Shown one piece after another: positions 34,145 through 43,023 of a DNA stretch of 64,000 nt. Both the position numbers and the translations under genes were made by a program. The stretch's first letter is position 1, and each line of letters begins with the position of its first letter. The notes below the pieces were generated by a model. That model worked only from the letters and a program-made list of their open reading frames with translations. It had not been told where the DNA came from and did no database searches. This stretch comes from M55B129 sp034189085 (lineage in GTDB: Bacteria; Bacillota; Dethiobacteria; DTU022), in NCBI GenBank assembly GCA_034189085.1, contig JAXHVH010000003.1, forward strand, positions 47,265 through 111,264, given 5' to 3'.

Positions 34145-34245
34145 GTCAGGCTGGTGCCTGAAAGAAATGGGTGGTACCCCCCGTCGAGGTTCTACAGTAA
34201 ATTAAGATCATCAGGCAGCAAGGTGCTGCGGAGAAGGTGAAGATT

Positions 34246-35368
34246 ATGTTGGAAGAGTACCGTGAAGAACTGGCCCTTCAGCAGAAGCGGCTGGAAGAGA
34301 TGAGGGCTTCTCTTTGAATATGATGCCAAACTGAAAGAACTGCAGAAAGCTGAAGCAAAGGCAGCTGATCCAAAACTGTGGGAAGACAGTAACAGGGCGC
34401 AGAAATATTTAAAAAAACAGGGGGCGTTGCGTGAACAGCTCAGGCCGCTGCAGGAGTTGTTCACTTTAATTGAAGAAACTGGAGTATTTCTCGAGCTAGC
34501 CGGTGAAGAGGAAACCGAGGAACCGGAAGCGATCGCAGAAGCTGGCCCCCTCCTGGAAGAGATAAAAGAAAGATTGGACCAGATGGAGCTGGAGACCCTT
34601 TTTAGCGGTAGCTATGATTTTGGCGATGCCATCGTTTCTCTTCATCCCGGTGCAGGGGGGCTGGAATCGCAGGACTGGGCTGAAATGCTGCTACGCATGT
34701 ACAACCGGTGGTGTGAACGCAGAGGATATCAGGTTGAGCTTGTCGATCTGCTGGCCGATGATGAGGCGGGAATAAAAAGTGCTACTTTTATCGTCCGGGG
34801 GCATGCCGCATACGGTTATCTGCAGGCAGAAAAAGGAGTGCACCGCCTGATCCGTATTTCACCCTTTGATACCTCCAGAAGACGCCATACTTCGTTTGCG
34901 TCTGTTGATGTAATCCCGGAAGTGGAGGAAGAAGAATATGTGATCAATCCCGATGATTTAAAAATAGATACTTTCCGTTCCAGTGGAGCCGGAGGGCAGC
35001 ATGTCAATAAAACTGATTCAGCTGTCCGGATTACCCACATCCCCACCGGTGTTGTCGTGACCTGTCAAAACGATCGGTCTCAACACAGTAACCGTCAGCA
35101 GGCCATGCGTGTCCTGCAAGCCAGGCTTGCGGAACTAACCCGCAGGGAACGGGCTGAAGAGATCAATGCCGAACGCGGTCAGCAAAGAGAAATTGCCTGG
35201 GGCAGCCAGATTCGTACTTATACCTTTCACCCCTTTACCCTGGTCAAAGACCACCGAACCGGGGTCGAGATCGGACAGGTTGATGAAGTGATGAACGGCG
35301 GGATTGATCCTTTTATTGAAGCTTTTTTAAGCTGGAAAGCCCGTGGTAAAATACCACTCAAGAAATAG
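34246..35368 (+). CDS. prfB: Peptide chain release factor 2, programmed +1 frameshift
   Basis: 373 residues, produced as 34246-34314 joined to 34316-35368. RF2 terminates at UGA and UAA. The zero frame ends TCT CTT TGA (34309-34317); slippage of the CUU codon by one base gives CTT-GAA and continues EYDAKLKELQK. AGGG six bases upstream can serve as the internal Shine-Dalgarno. This is the classic autoregulatory slip: low RF2 favours the shift. RF2 motifs ISPFDTSRRRHTSF (SPF tripeptide for UGA) and SGAGGQHVNKT (GGQ) are intact. Naive calling would lose the first 60 residues. Confidence 0.95.
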
Positions 35369-35378
35369 GAGCAGATAA

Positions 35379-36254
35379 ATGATCCAGAAACCAATAGTAA
35401 ACAGGATATTTTTAAAAGCTCTACTGGTAGATATTTTTGGTATCTTCGTAGGTGCAGTGATTCTTGCCGTAGGCATGAATATGTTCATGGTCCCCAATAT
35501 GCTTGCTCCCGGAGGAGTTAGCGGGCTGGCTGTTGTTGTGTATCACCTGCTAAAAATTCCGGTAGGGTTGACAATTATCATCCTCAATATTCCCCTCTTT
35601 ATTATTGGTTCCCGTGTCCTGGGAGCCCGGGTTGTCCTGCAGAGCCTCCTTGGCACTTTTCTCTTTTCCCTGGCGGTGGAAATCACAGCACCCCTGCTGC
35701 CGGTTGCCACTGAAGATCTTCTGCTGGCCTCAGTTTATGGCGGACTGGTTATGGGCGTTGGTGTAGGTCTTGTGTTTCGCTACCGAGGCTCGACCGGAGG
35801 AACGGGTCTGCTTTCATTAATTTTGGCCAGGATATGGGGAGTCAGTCCCGGCCAGGCTATGCTCTGGGGAGACCTTACTGTTTTAGCAACTGCTGTTTTT
35901 GTCTTTGGTGGAGAAGCGGCAATGTATGCTGCACTATCCCTTTTCGTCAGTGTCAAAGTAATTGATGCCATTTTGGAAGGGCTTGGTTTGGCCAAATCAG
36001 CGATTATTATCACCAGGAAGGGAGAAAAAATCAACGAGAGGCTTCTTTTCGAACTGGGACGGGGGGTAACCTGGCTTGAAGGATCGGGAGGCTATACCCG
36101 GGAAACGCGGGAAGTGCTGCTCTGTGTGGTGACGCGGCAGCAGACAGCTCAACTGAAGACAATCATTCACGAAGTGGATCCAGATGCTTTTGTTATTATT
36201 GGCAATGCAACCGAGGTTCATGGCGAAGGCTTCAAGAAAATGCAGCAGCATTGA
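35379..36254 (+). CDS. YitT-family membrane protein
   Basis: 291 residues. About five to six N-terminal helices (DUF161 repeats; GMNMFMVPNMLAPGGVSGLA is characteristic) are followed by a C-terminal cytoplasmic DUF2179 domain at about residues 205-285 (GRGVTWLEGSGGYT and VDPDAFVIIGNATEVHG). The function is unknown; family members are abundant in Firmicutes, and transport or sensing has been suggested. GGAGCAG lies just before the ATG, 11 bases after prfB, so the two are probably cotranscribed. Confidence 0.9.
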   Translation: MIQKPIVNRIFLKALLVDIFGIFVGAVILAVGMNMFMVPNMLAPGGVSGLAVVVYHLLKIPVGLTIIILNIPLFIIGSRVLGARVVLQSLLGTFLFSLAVEITAPLLPVATEDLLLASVYGGLVMGVGVGLVFRYRGSTGGTGLLSLILARIWGVSPGQAMLWGDLTVLATAVFVFGGEAAMYAALSLFVSVKVIDAILEGLGLAKSAIIITRKGEKINERLLFELGRGVTWLEGSGGYTRETREVLLCVVTRQQTAQLKTIIHEVDPDAFVIIGNATEVHGEGFKKMQQH

Positions 36255-36314
36255 TTGGTAAACATGAAGCAGATTGTCCTTATTTCACCCATCCATTCCA
36301 TAGAGTTTAATTAT

Positions 36315-36343
36315 TTGCAAAATAAGTAAAAATATATTAGAAT
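36315..36343 (+). promoter_or_regulatory. Promoter of the ftsEX operon
   Basis: TTGCAA and TAGAAT with a 17-base spacer, 80 bases before the ftsE start, in the gap after yitT. Confidence 0.55.
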
Positions 36344-36422
36344 ACTGGCAGGAACGTAATTTCTATTGTCGAATGCATAAATATCGGAATAATACAAGCG
36401 ATGCTCAGGAAGGTTTGACTGA

Positions 36423-37112
36423 ATGGTCGAAGCAGAAAACGTCTCCATGAAATACAACCGGTGTGCGCAGTATGCACTGGAAGATGTCACTTTTTCCATT
36501 GGGCGTGGTGAATTTGTCTTTATTGTTGGGTCAAGTGGTGCCGGAAAGTCGACGCTGCTGAAACTAATTATTCGTGAAATCAAACCTACCGCCGGGGTGA
36601 TGAAAGTATTTGGCAAAGATATATCCCGCCTGCCACGGCGGCGTCTTCCCGATCTGAGGCGGAGTATCGGAATGGTTTTTCAGGACTTTCGTCTGATCGA
36701 TGATAGAACAGCCAGTGAAAATGTTGCTTTTGCCCTGATGGTAACAGGTGCTTCCCGCAGGGATATTCGCAAAAGAGTGCCTCACGTTCTGGGTTTGGTT
36801 GGGCTGCAGGAAAAAACTAAAGAGCGGGTTTGTGATTTATCTGGAGGAGAACAACAAAGGGTTGGACTGGCCAGAGCACTGGTCAACCGGCCGTCGATTA
36901 TTATAGCTGATGAACCAACAGGCAATCTCGATCCGGGAACAGCGCTGGATATTATGAACCTGCTGCGCAGTATTAATCTGCGGGGCACGACAGTTTTAGT
37001 AGCAACCCATAATCGGGAGATTGTTGATCAGTTTAAAAAAAGGGTTATTTATCTTGATCAGGGCAAGTTAATTGGTGACGAACGGAAGGGAATTTATACC
37101 CATGTTCGTTAG
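36423..37112 (+). CDS. ftsE: Cell-division ATPase FtsE
   Basis: 229-residue ABC ATPase. Walker A GSSGAGKST, the Q-loop MVFQDF, signature LSGGEQQR and Walker B IIADEPTGNLD are all present. With FtsX it forms a mechanotransmitter that activates peptidoglycan hydrolases at the septum or during elongation. The gene overlaps ftsX by 11 bases. The M23-type activator downstream is the expected extracellular partner, giving the ftsE-ftsX-envC-like arrangement common in Firmicutes. Confidence 0.96.
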   Translation: MVEAENVSMKYNRCAQYALEDVTFSIGRGEFVFIVGSSGAGKSTLLKLIIREIKPTAGVMKVFGKDISRLPRRRLPDLRRSIGMVFQDFRLIDDRTASENVAFALMVTGASRRDIRKRVPHVLGLVGLQEKTKERVCDLSGGEQQRVGLARALVNRPSIIIADEPTGNLDPGTALDIMNLLRSINLRGTTVLVATHNREIVDQFKKRVIYLDQGKLIGDERKGIYTHVR

Positions 37113-37989
37113 CGGTCTCGGTTATGTCATCAGTGAAACATTCAAAGGATTATACCGCAATCGCTGGATGTGTATAACCTCGACCGGTGTGGTTGTGGTT
37201 ACCCTCCTTATGCTGGGGCTGTTTATGCTGGTGAGTCTTAATATTGGACACATCACCGAAACTGTTAAGGAACAGGTTGAGATTGTTGTTTACATAGAAG
37301 ATCAGGCCGATCAGGAGGCGGTTAATGAGCTTTACAAAAGGTTGAGCGAGCACAGCCAGGTGGAGGAAGTAACCTATGTCTCCAGCGAAGAGCACATGCG
37401 TCGCCTCCAGAGGCAACTCGGCGGTATGCTGGAAGGTTACGATTCAGCCCTTGACAACCCTTTGCTTGCTTCATATGAAATTAAAACGGTCGTGCCGGAA
37501 TCAGTAGTTGAACTGGCTAAAGAGTTTGAAACTTATCCTGCCGTATCAACAGTTTTTTACGGGCAGGGTTATGTGGAAAACCTGTTTGCTGTAACTGGTG
37601 TTCTCCAGTATGTGGGACTGGCCCTGATGCTGGGGCTGGCAGTAACGGCGATTTTTCTCATATCACATACTATTAAACTAACCGTAATGATGCGCAGAAA
37701 AGAAATTACAATCATGAAATATGTCGGCGCATCCAACTGGTTTATCCGCTGGCCTTTTCTAATGGAAGGTTTGTTGATGGGTTTGGTAGGGGCGGTAGTC
37801 CCTCTGGTTATCATTTATTATCTTTACCAGTATTCCATTGAGTGGGTAGCAGGCAACAATCTATATTTTCTCAGTTTGCTCCCCGCAGAACCGGTGATTC
37901 GTGAACTGGCCAAGTATCTTGTTCCCCTGGGTACGGGCCTGGGAGTAATCGGCAGCACATTCTCGATCGGCCGTTTCCTGCGGGTGTAA
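37102..37989 (+). CDS. ftsX: Cell-division membrane protein FtsX
   Basis: 295 residues with four membrane helices: one near residues 22-45, a large extracellular domain of about 110 residues (EQVEIVVYIEDQADQEAV onward), then three helices in the C-terminal FtsX domain (LALMLGLAVTAIFLISHTIK and following). It transmits ATP-driven motion of FtsE to an external hydrolase activator. ATG at 37102 gives the family-typical N-terminus; the open frame starts 10 codons earlier within ftsE. It is translationally coupled with ftsE. Confidence 0.95.
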   Translation: MFVSGLGYVISETFKGLYRNRWMCITSTGVVVVTLLMLGLFMLVSLNIGHITETVKEQVEIVVYIEDQADQEAVNELYKRLSEHSQVEEVTYVSSEEHMRRLQRQLGGMLEGYDSALDNPLLASYEIKTVVPESVVELAKEFETYPAVSTVFYGQGYVENLFAVTGVLQYVGLALMLGLAVTAIFLISHTIKLTVMMRRKEITIMKYVGASNWFIRWPFLMEGLLMGLVGAVVPLVIIYYLYQYSIEWVAGNNLYFLSLLPAEPVIRELAKYLVPLGTGLGVIGSTFSIGRFLRV

Positions 37990-38048
37990 ATATAAAACAT
38001 AGACATAGATAGAGAAAAATGCTTTTATTATCAGGGAGGAAAGGAATA

Positions 38049-39245
38049 ATGCATACCGGAAATAAGATCTGGTTACTATTATTGATCCTGCCCCTTCTGC
38101 TTGTCTTCTGCAGTGCTATGCCGGTTCAAGCCCTCACGGAAGAAATTGAAGCCAAACAACAGGAACTCGAGGAGATCGAGAAAAAACGGCGCGATGAAAA
38201 AAATGCACTTGAGCAGCGCCTGAATCGTGAAACCGCTTTAGAAGAAGAATTGCTGGAGCTTGAAAACAGGGTCCGGGAACTGCATCTGGAACAGGAGGAG
38301 CTGGCCCGTGAAATCACTGCTGTTGAGAGAGAAATAGAGGAAGCTGAAGCCGAACTGGCTGAAGCAGAAGAGCAGCTCAATTACCAGGAAGAACTGCTCA
38401 AGCTAAGGCTGCGGGCTATTCAGCAGCATGGTTTTGTTTCTTACATCGAAGTTCTTTTTGAATCGAGCAATTTTGCTGATTTTATAACGCGTCTTCATAA
38501 TTTGAGTATAATTGCTACCAATGATCTGCGCCTGGTTGAAGAGTACCAGGCTGAGAAAGAGAAGATTGAAAGCTGGAAAGAAGAGCTGGAGCTGAAAAAG
38601 GCCGATCTTGAGACAATGCGCCGCCAGGTTGCGGAGAACGAGGCTGAACTGGAGCGGGCGGCCGGCGAGAGGGAGGCAATCCTTAAACAGCTGGAAGAAG
38701 AAATTGCTTTAAACCTGAAAGCGATTGCCGATCTTGAAAATGAAGCTCAGCAGATCGATGCCCTGATCCGTAAGCTGATCGCCGAGGCAAGCAACCAATT
38801 TTCCGGCCTCAATGGCAAACTCCTGTGGCCTGTTGAACCGCCGACCTGGGTCAGCTCGGGCTACGGATGGCGCAATGATCCTTTCAGTGGCGCAAAGGCC
38901 TGGCACGGGGGAATCGATATTGCTCCCCATCATGGGGCAGCCAATTATATTCTGGCTGTCGCTGATGGTCAGGTAATTTATGCGGGTTGGAATGGCGGTT
39001 ACGGTAACTGTCTGATGGTCGATCACGGCGGTGGAACAGTTACTCTCTATGCACACATGAGCAGCCTGCTGGTTAATAAAGGGGACGTTGTCCTCAGAGG
39101 CGAGCGAATTGCCCGGGCCGGGACTACCGGTTACAGCACCGGTGTTCATCTTCATTTTGAAGTAAGAGAGTATGAGAAATCACCTGTTCGTAATTACCCA
39201 AGTGGCAATCCAGATTACCGACACAATCCTATCGGTTATTTCTAA
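38049..39245 (+). CDS. EnvC-like murein hydrolase activator, M23 peptidase domain
   Basis: 398 residues: a signal peptide (about 1-27, ending PVQA), a long glutamate-rich coiled coil (about 30-250), and a C-terminal LytM/M23 domain (about 280-395). The domain shows HGGIDIA (HxxxD zinc ligands) and HLHFEVR, so it may be an active endopeptidase and not only an activator. The coiled coil is the part that contacts FtsX in related systems. AGGAAAGG precedes ATG 38049. It follows ftsX by 59 bases and is almost certainly the FtsEX partner. Confidence 0.92.
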   Translation: MHTGNKIWLLLLILPLLLVFCSAMPVQALTEEIEAKQQELEEIEKKRRDEKNALEQRLNRETALEEELLELENRVRELHLEQEELAREITAVEREIEEAEAELAEAEEQLNYQEELLKLRLRAIQQHGFVSYIEVLFESSNFADFITRLHNLSIIATNDLRLVEEYQAEKEKIESWKEELELKKADLETMRRQVAENEAELERAAGEREAILKQLEEEIALNLKAIADLENEAQQIDALIRKLIAEASNQFSGLNGKLLWPVEPPTWVSSGYGWRNDPFSGAKAWHGGIDIAPHHGAANYILAVADGQVIYAGWNGGYGNCLMVDHGGGTVTLYAHMSSLLVNKGDVVLRGERIARAGTTGYSTGVHLHFEVREYEKSPVRNYPSGNPDYRHNPIGYF

Positions 39246-39315
39246 GCAGTGGGATGAGTGTCCGGGAATAAAAGGCCTTTTGACAGATTAAGTATATGAC
39301 TGTAGCGTAAAATAA

Positions 39316-39366
39316 TTCAGCCATACCCGGCAGAATTTATCCTGGGGATGGCTGAACTGTTTTGGA
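39316..39366 (+). terminator. Likely terminator after the ftsEX operon
   Basis: A 9-bp perfect stem TTCAGCCAT/ATGGCTGAA with additional C-G pairs inside, followed by CTGTTTT. The T tail is short. Confidence 0.5.
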
Positions 39367-39464
39367 AATGGATACAGGTTCATCATTTTATGATATTATT
39401 ATGCACAGGTGTTCTGAATGAGCAAAAATAGAGCGGGAGTTGCGCTGAATGGGAGCTGAAAGCG

Positions 39465-40940
39465 ATGGAAACTGATCGTAAAAGAGCAGTATTTATATGG
39501 GTTGCTGTAATTCTTATTTTACTGGTGGGGACCAACCTCTGGACCTATTTTGCGACTGGCAAATCAGCCGATTCAGGTGATGAGGATCCAACCAGGGTAA
39601 TTAAATTTGAACCGGCGCAAAGCAACTATGATGAGGACACGGAAATTCTTTTTGAGGCCATGGATGCCATTACGAATAATTATTACACTCCTGTCGATGA
39701 GGATATCCTGATCGAAGGAGCGGTGCAGGGTATGATTGAAAGCCTGGGGGATCCCCAGGTCCAGTATTACGATGCTGATGCGCTGGATGCTTTCCTACTA
39801 AATACACAGGGTTCGTACGGTGGTATTGGAGTAAGAATTATTGAAGTGGAGGACGATGTTGTTGTATTTGAAACATTCGCCAGTACCCCTGCAGAACGGG
39901 AGGGGCTAACACCGGGAGATCGAATTATCGAAGCCGACGGCCATGATCTTTCGGGTAAAGGAATTGATTACGTTGTAGAACTGTTACGCGGCCCCGCTAA
40001 TACGTTTGTTGACATTGTTATTAAAAGGCCCGGAGCTGATGAACCAATTGTTCTGAAGGTAGAGAGAGAAGAGATCAGAGTCGCCTCAGTTTTCAGTGAG
40101 ATGCTCGAAGACGGGCTTGGCTATATTAAAATCAGCAGCTTTGACAGTCATACGGCCGAAGAATTTACCTCACAGTTTAAAACAATTGAACAGAGTGGTT
40201 TAAGCAAGGGATTAATACTGGACATGCGAGATAATCCTGGCGGCCTGGTTGATCAGGCTGTTGCAATCGCCAAGCTGCTGGTCCCGGAAGGAGAAATTGT
40301 CCGCCTGGTGGGCCGGAATGATGATGTTAAAACGATTTACTATTCAAGTGCGGTGAAGAAACCTTATCCTATTGTAGTGCTGATCAACGAAGAATCGGCC
40401 AGTTCCGCGGAACTGCTGGCCGGAGCACTGCAGGATAGAGGAGCGGCACTCCTGGTAGGCAAAACAACTTTTGGCAAAGCTTCTGTACAACAGCTGGTTT
40501 ATCTTTCAGATGATCAGGCTATTCTACTGACCATGGCCCGTTATTTTACCCCTTCTGGCCGGGATATCCACCAGCATGGTATAGAGCCTGATTTTGAGGT
40601 GGACATGCCGGAAATACTGCGCTACTACCGTTATTTTTTACCGGGGCGCCTTGAGCGCGGTGATTACGGTCCCCATGTGGAGATGCTCCAGATGATGTTG
40701 GAACAGATCGGTTATACAATTGATGTGATTGGCTATTTTGATGAACAGACAACGAGGGCGCTCACTGATTTTCAAACAGCAGCCGGAATAAAGCGAAGTG
40801 GTGTATTTGACGATCAGACCTGGATTCAGCTGCGAGAAGCTCTGGATATTGCCGCTCGTGAACAGGATGAACAGTTAAATTTCGCCCTTGATCTGATCCA
40901 CAAGCCGGGTCTCTGGAATATAACCGAGGGAAATGATTGA
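39465..40940 (+). CDS. ctpA: Carboxyl-terminal processing protease, S41 family
   Basis: 491 residues: an N-terminal membrane anchor (about 8-28), a PDZ domain (about 110-190), the S41 protease core (about 195-385) and a C-terminal peptidoglycan-binding domain (about 395-455, YGPHVEMLQMMLEQIGYTID). The catalytic Ser is in NEESASSAELLAGAL and the Lys in GKTTFGKASVQ, the Ser-Lys dyad of the family. It cleaves proteins in the cell envelope, often to regulate sporulation or wall enzymes. The stop overlaps the next start by one base (TGATG), so the two are coupled. Confidence 0.94.
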   Translation: METDRKRAVFIWVAVILILLVGTNLWTYFATGKSADSGDEDPTRVIKFEPAQSNYDEDTEILFEAMDAITNNYYTPVDEDILIEGAVQGMIESLGDPQVQYYDADALDAFLLNTQGSYGGIGVRIIEVEDDVVVFETFASTPAEREGLTPGDRIIEADGHDLSGKGIDYVVELLRGPANTFVDIVIKRPGADEPIVLKVEREEIRVASVFSEMLEDGLGYIKISSFDSHTAEEFTSQFKTIEQSGLSKGLILDMRDNPGGLVDQAVAIAKLLVPEGEIVRLVGRNDDVKTIYYSSAVKKPYPIVVLINEESASSAELLAGALQDRGAALLVGKTTFGKASVQQLVYLSDDQAILLTMARYFTPSGRDIHQHGIEPDFEVDMPEILRYYRYFLPGRLERGDYGPHVEMLQMMLEQIGYTIDVIGYFDEQTTRALTDFQTAAGIKRSGVFDDQTWIQLREALDIAAREQDEQLNFALDLIHKPGLWNITEGND

Positions 40941-42310
40941 TGATGGAATCGTTGCTTGAACTGGGCCGCATCTTCCTGACGACTTTTGCGCTGGCACTGG
41001 TTATGCCCATCTTCTGGCTTGTTCTGCTCCTGGTCTACCTGCAGTACAGGCGGTTGGCCAGCATGGAAGAAAAATTATTTGGCAGAACGATCAACCCCAT
41101 TGGAAGGCAGATGATTACCTCTCTGGGTTTTGGATCTCTGGGTGGTTTTGCAGCCAGTATCACCCTGGTTTTACTCGGGCTTTCCCTGGAACAGATCGGT
41201 CTTTATTTCCTCTGGCCTGTTGCCCTGCTTTTACTGCTGATTAACCCCCGCTACCTGTGCTTTTCTTACGCCGGTGGAATAGTGGCTGCTTTTGTGCTTT
41301 TGTTCCGGCATATCCTGGTTCCTCTTTTCCCTGCAGTGGCGGAAAATTTTATCATTGACAATCTACTCATGATCCACATCCCCGCTCTGCTGGTTTTAAT
41401 TGGCCTTCTTCACCTGGTTGAAGCTTTGCTGATTTATGTCAGTGGACACAAGGGGAGCAGCCCGGTTTATCTCAAACAGAGTGATGGGAAAGTGGTTGGT
41501 GGGCACATGTTGCAGCGTCTCTGGCCTGTGCCCCTGGTTGCCCTGCTGGTTGCCGTTGTTCCGGAGGTTGATATTGTTGGCGTGAGCATGCCGGATTGGT
41601 GGCCAATCATTCAATCAACACTGCAGCCTGGAACGGGAGAGAGCCTGCAGTATATGATCATTCCTGTGGCAGCCGGTCTCGGTTATGCTGATGTAGCCCT
41701 ATCTTCAACACCGAGGGAGAAAACATCTTCATCTGCAGTGTGGCTTGCTCTTTACAGTATTATTCTTTTATTTCTGGCAGTCGGCTCAGAATATTATTCC
41801 TTTCTTGTTTTACCGGGAGTGATTTTTGCTCCCCTTGGACATGAACTTTTAATCCTCTATGGGAACAGGAAGGAAAAAAACCGGCCTCTTCTTTACAGGG
41901 AGCGGCCAAATGGTGTGGCAGTGATGATGGTCCTGCCTGCCAGCGCTGCCGACGATGCAGGCCTTCAGGAAGGAGATCTTATTGTGAAAATCAACGGGCA
42001 GCAGGTTACCGGAAATCTTGATATGCTGCAGAAAATTGACGACAGCTATTTTATGATTTTTATTGAAGGGGAAAGGAAAGGGGAGCCCTTTTCGGTTGTC
42101 CTGAAAAAACGTCCTTCTCCGGCCAGGGGTGGCCTTCTAACCGGCAATTCAGAAAGAAACCGGGAGCCCTTTAAACATCCACTGCTGCACCGTTGTGCTG
42201 CCCTGGGCTTGATCCCAGTACCTCCTGCCGATTCAAAAGTATTTCTTGTAATGAAACAGGGTAGTTCTTCCAAATGGCTGCGGAAATGGAAAAAAAGAAT
42301 TTTCAAATAA
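40940..42310 (+). CDS. MinJ-like multipass membrane protein with PDZ domain
   Basis: About 456 residues with eight or so membrane helices (residues 1-300) and a cytoplasmic PDZ-like domain (about 310-380; VMMVLPASAADDAGLQEGDL is the ligand-binding region). The layout matches MinJ/SwrAA, which links DivIVA at cell poles with MinD and restricts division. Sequence identity is not obvious by eye, so the MinJ name is tentative. ATG 40940 shares a base with the protease stop. Position after ctpA and ftsEX is typical for Firmicutes. Confidence 0.75.
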   Translation: MMESLLELGRIFLTTFALALVMPIFWLVLLLVYLQYRRLASMEEKLFGRTINPIGRQMITSLGFGSLGGFAASITLVLLGLSLEQIGLYFLWPVALLLLLINPRYLCFSYAGGIVAAFVLLFRHILVPLFPAVAENFIIDNLLMIHIPALLVLIGLLHLVEALLIYVSGHKGSSPVYLKQSDGKVVGGHMLQRLWPVPLVALLVAVVPEVDIVGVSMPDWWPIIQSTLQPGTGESLQYMIIPVAAGLGYADVALSSTPREKTSSSAVWLALYSIILLFLAVGSEYYSFLVLPGVIFAPLGHELLILYGNRKEKNRPLLYRERPNGVAVMMVLPASAADDAGLQEGDLIVKINGQQVTGNLDMLQKIDDSYFMIFIEGERKGEPFSVVLKKRPSPARGGLLTGNSERNREPFKHPLLHRCAALGLIPVPPADSKVFLVMKQGSSSKWLRKWKKRIFK

Positions 42311-42375
42311 GCTTATTGATATCATTTGGCCGATTCTGCACCTGCCGCCTGACCTTACTGATGGAGGTGTAATGA

Positions 42376-42942
42376 TTGCTCACCGCCGCCTCTGCTGCAT
42401 TTGTGACAATGTTTGTTGCTGAAATGGGCGACAAATCACAGTTGATTTCCCTGACCATGGCATCCTGTTACCCTTCCCTGCAGGTTCTGACGGGGGCAAT
42501 GGTAGCCCTGGCTGCAGTTCTCGGCCTGGCTGTTATGGTAGGTGATTACATATCTTCCGCTGTTCCTCATACTCTGATTGCGGTAATAGCAGGACTCGTT
42601 TTTATAGTAATGGGTCTATACAATTACCGATCCAGAGATGAAAGGCCGGCGGAGTGTCGCGGCAGGGAAGGATTTTTCCAGACCATGATTATGGTTTTTG
42701 TCGCCGAGTTTGGTGATAAAACTCAGCTGGCCGCCGTTTTCCTTGTTGCCGGTTTCGGTTACCCCCTGGCGGTCTTTGGCGGGGCTATGGCGGCCATGCT
42801 TCTAAATCATCTCCTGGCTGTTTTTGTGGGCAGCCGTTTTTTGGCCCGAATCAACCCCCGTTATATTCGCATTGCTTCCTCCGCACTTTTTATAATAATA
42901 GGTCTTATTATTATCATTGCAGAGATTTTTCCTTCCCCCTGA
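42376..42942 (+). CDS. TMEM165/GDT1-family cation transporter
   Basis: 188 residues in two homologous three-helix halves, each with the family's E-x-GD-(KR)-(TS) motif: AEMGDKSQ and AEFGDKTQ. Family members export manganese or exchange calcium or manganese for protons. TTG at 42376 follows GGAGGT at 7 bases and gives a family-like N-terminus. An ATG at 42372 is out of frame. Confidence 0.9.
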   Translation: MLTAASAAFVTMFVAEMGDKSQLISLTMASCYPSLQVLTGAMVALAAVLGLAVMVGDYISSAVPHTLIAVIAGLVFIVMGLYNYRSRDERPAECRGREGFFQTMIMVFVAEFGDKTQLAAVFLVAGFGYPLAVFGGAMAAMLLNHLLAVFVGSRFLARINPRYIRIASSALFIIIGLIIIIAEIFPSP

Positions 42943-43023
42943 TTGTGTTATAATAAACTTTAATGCAAAGGCGAACATGCGGTCTTGTTCATTGCTAAAA
43001 CGCTGCTGGTGGGAGGTTTTATT

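Noticed and set aside
34160..34200. T-box-like string GGGTGGTACC between secA and prfB
   Set aside because: Only about 100 bases separate the genes; no Stem I, specifier loop or terminator is present, and the following bases do not fit the antiterminator consensus.
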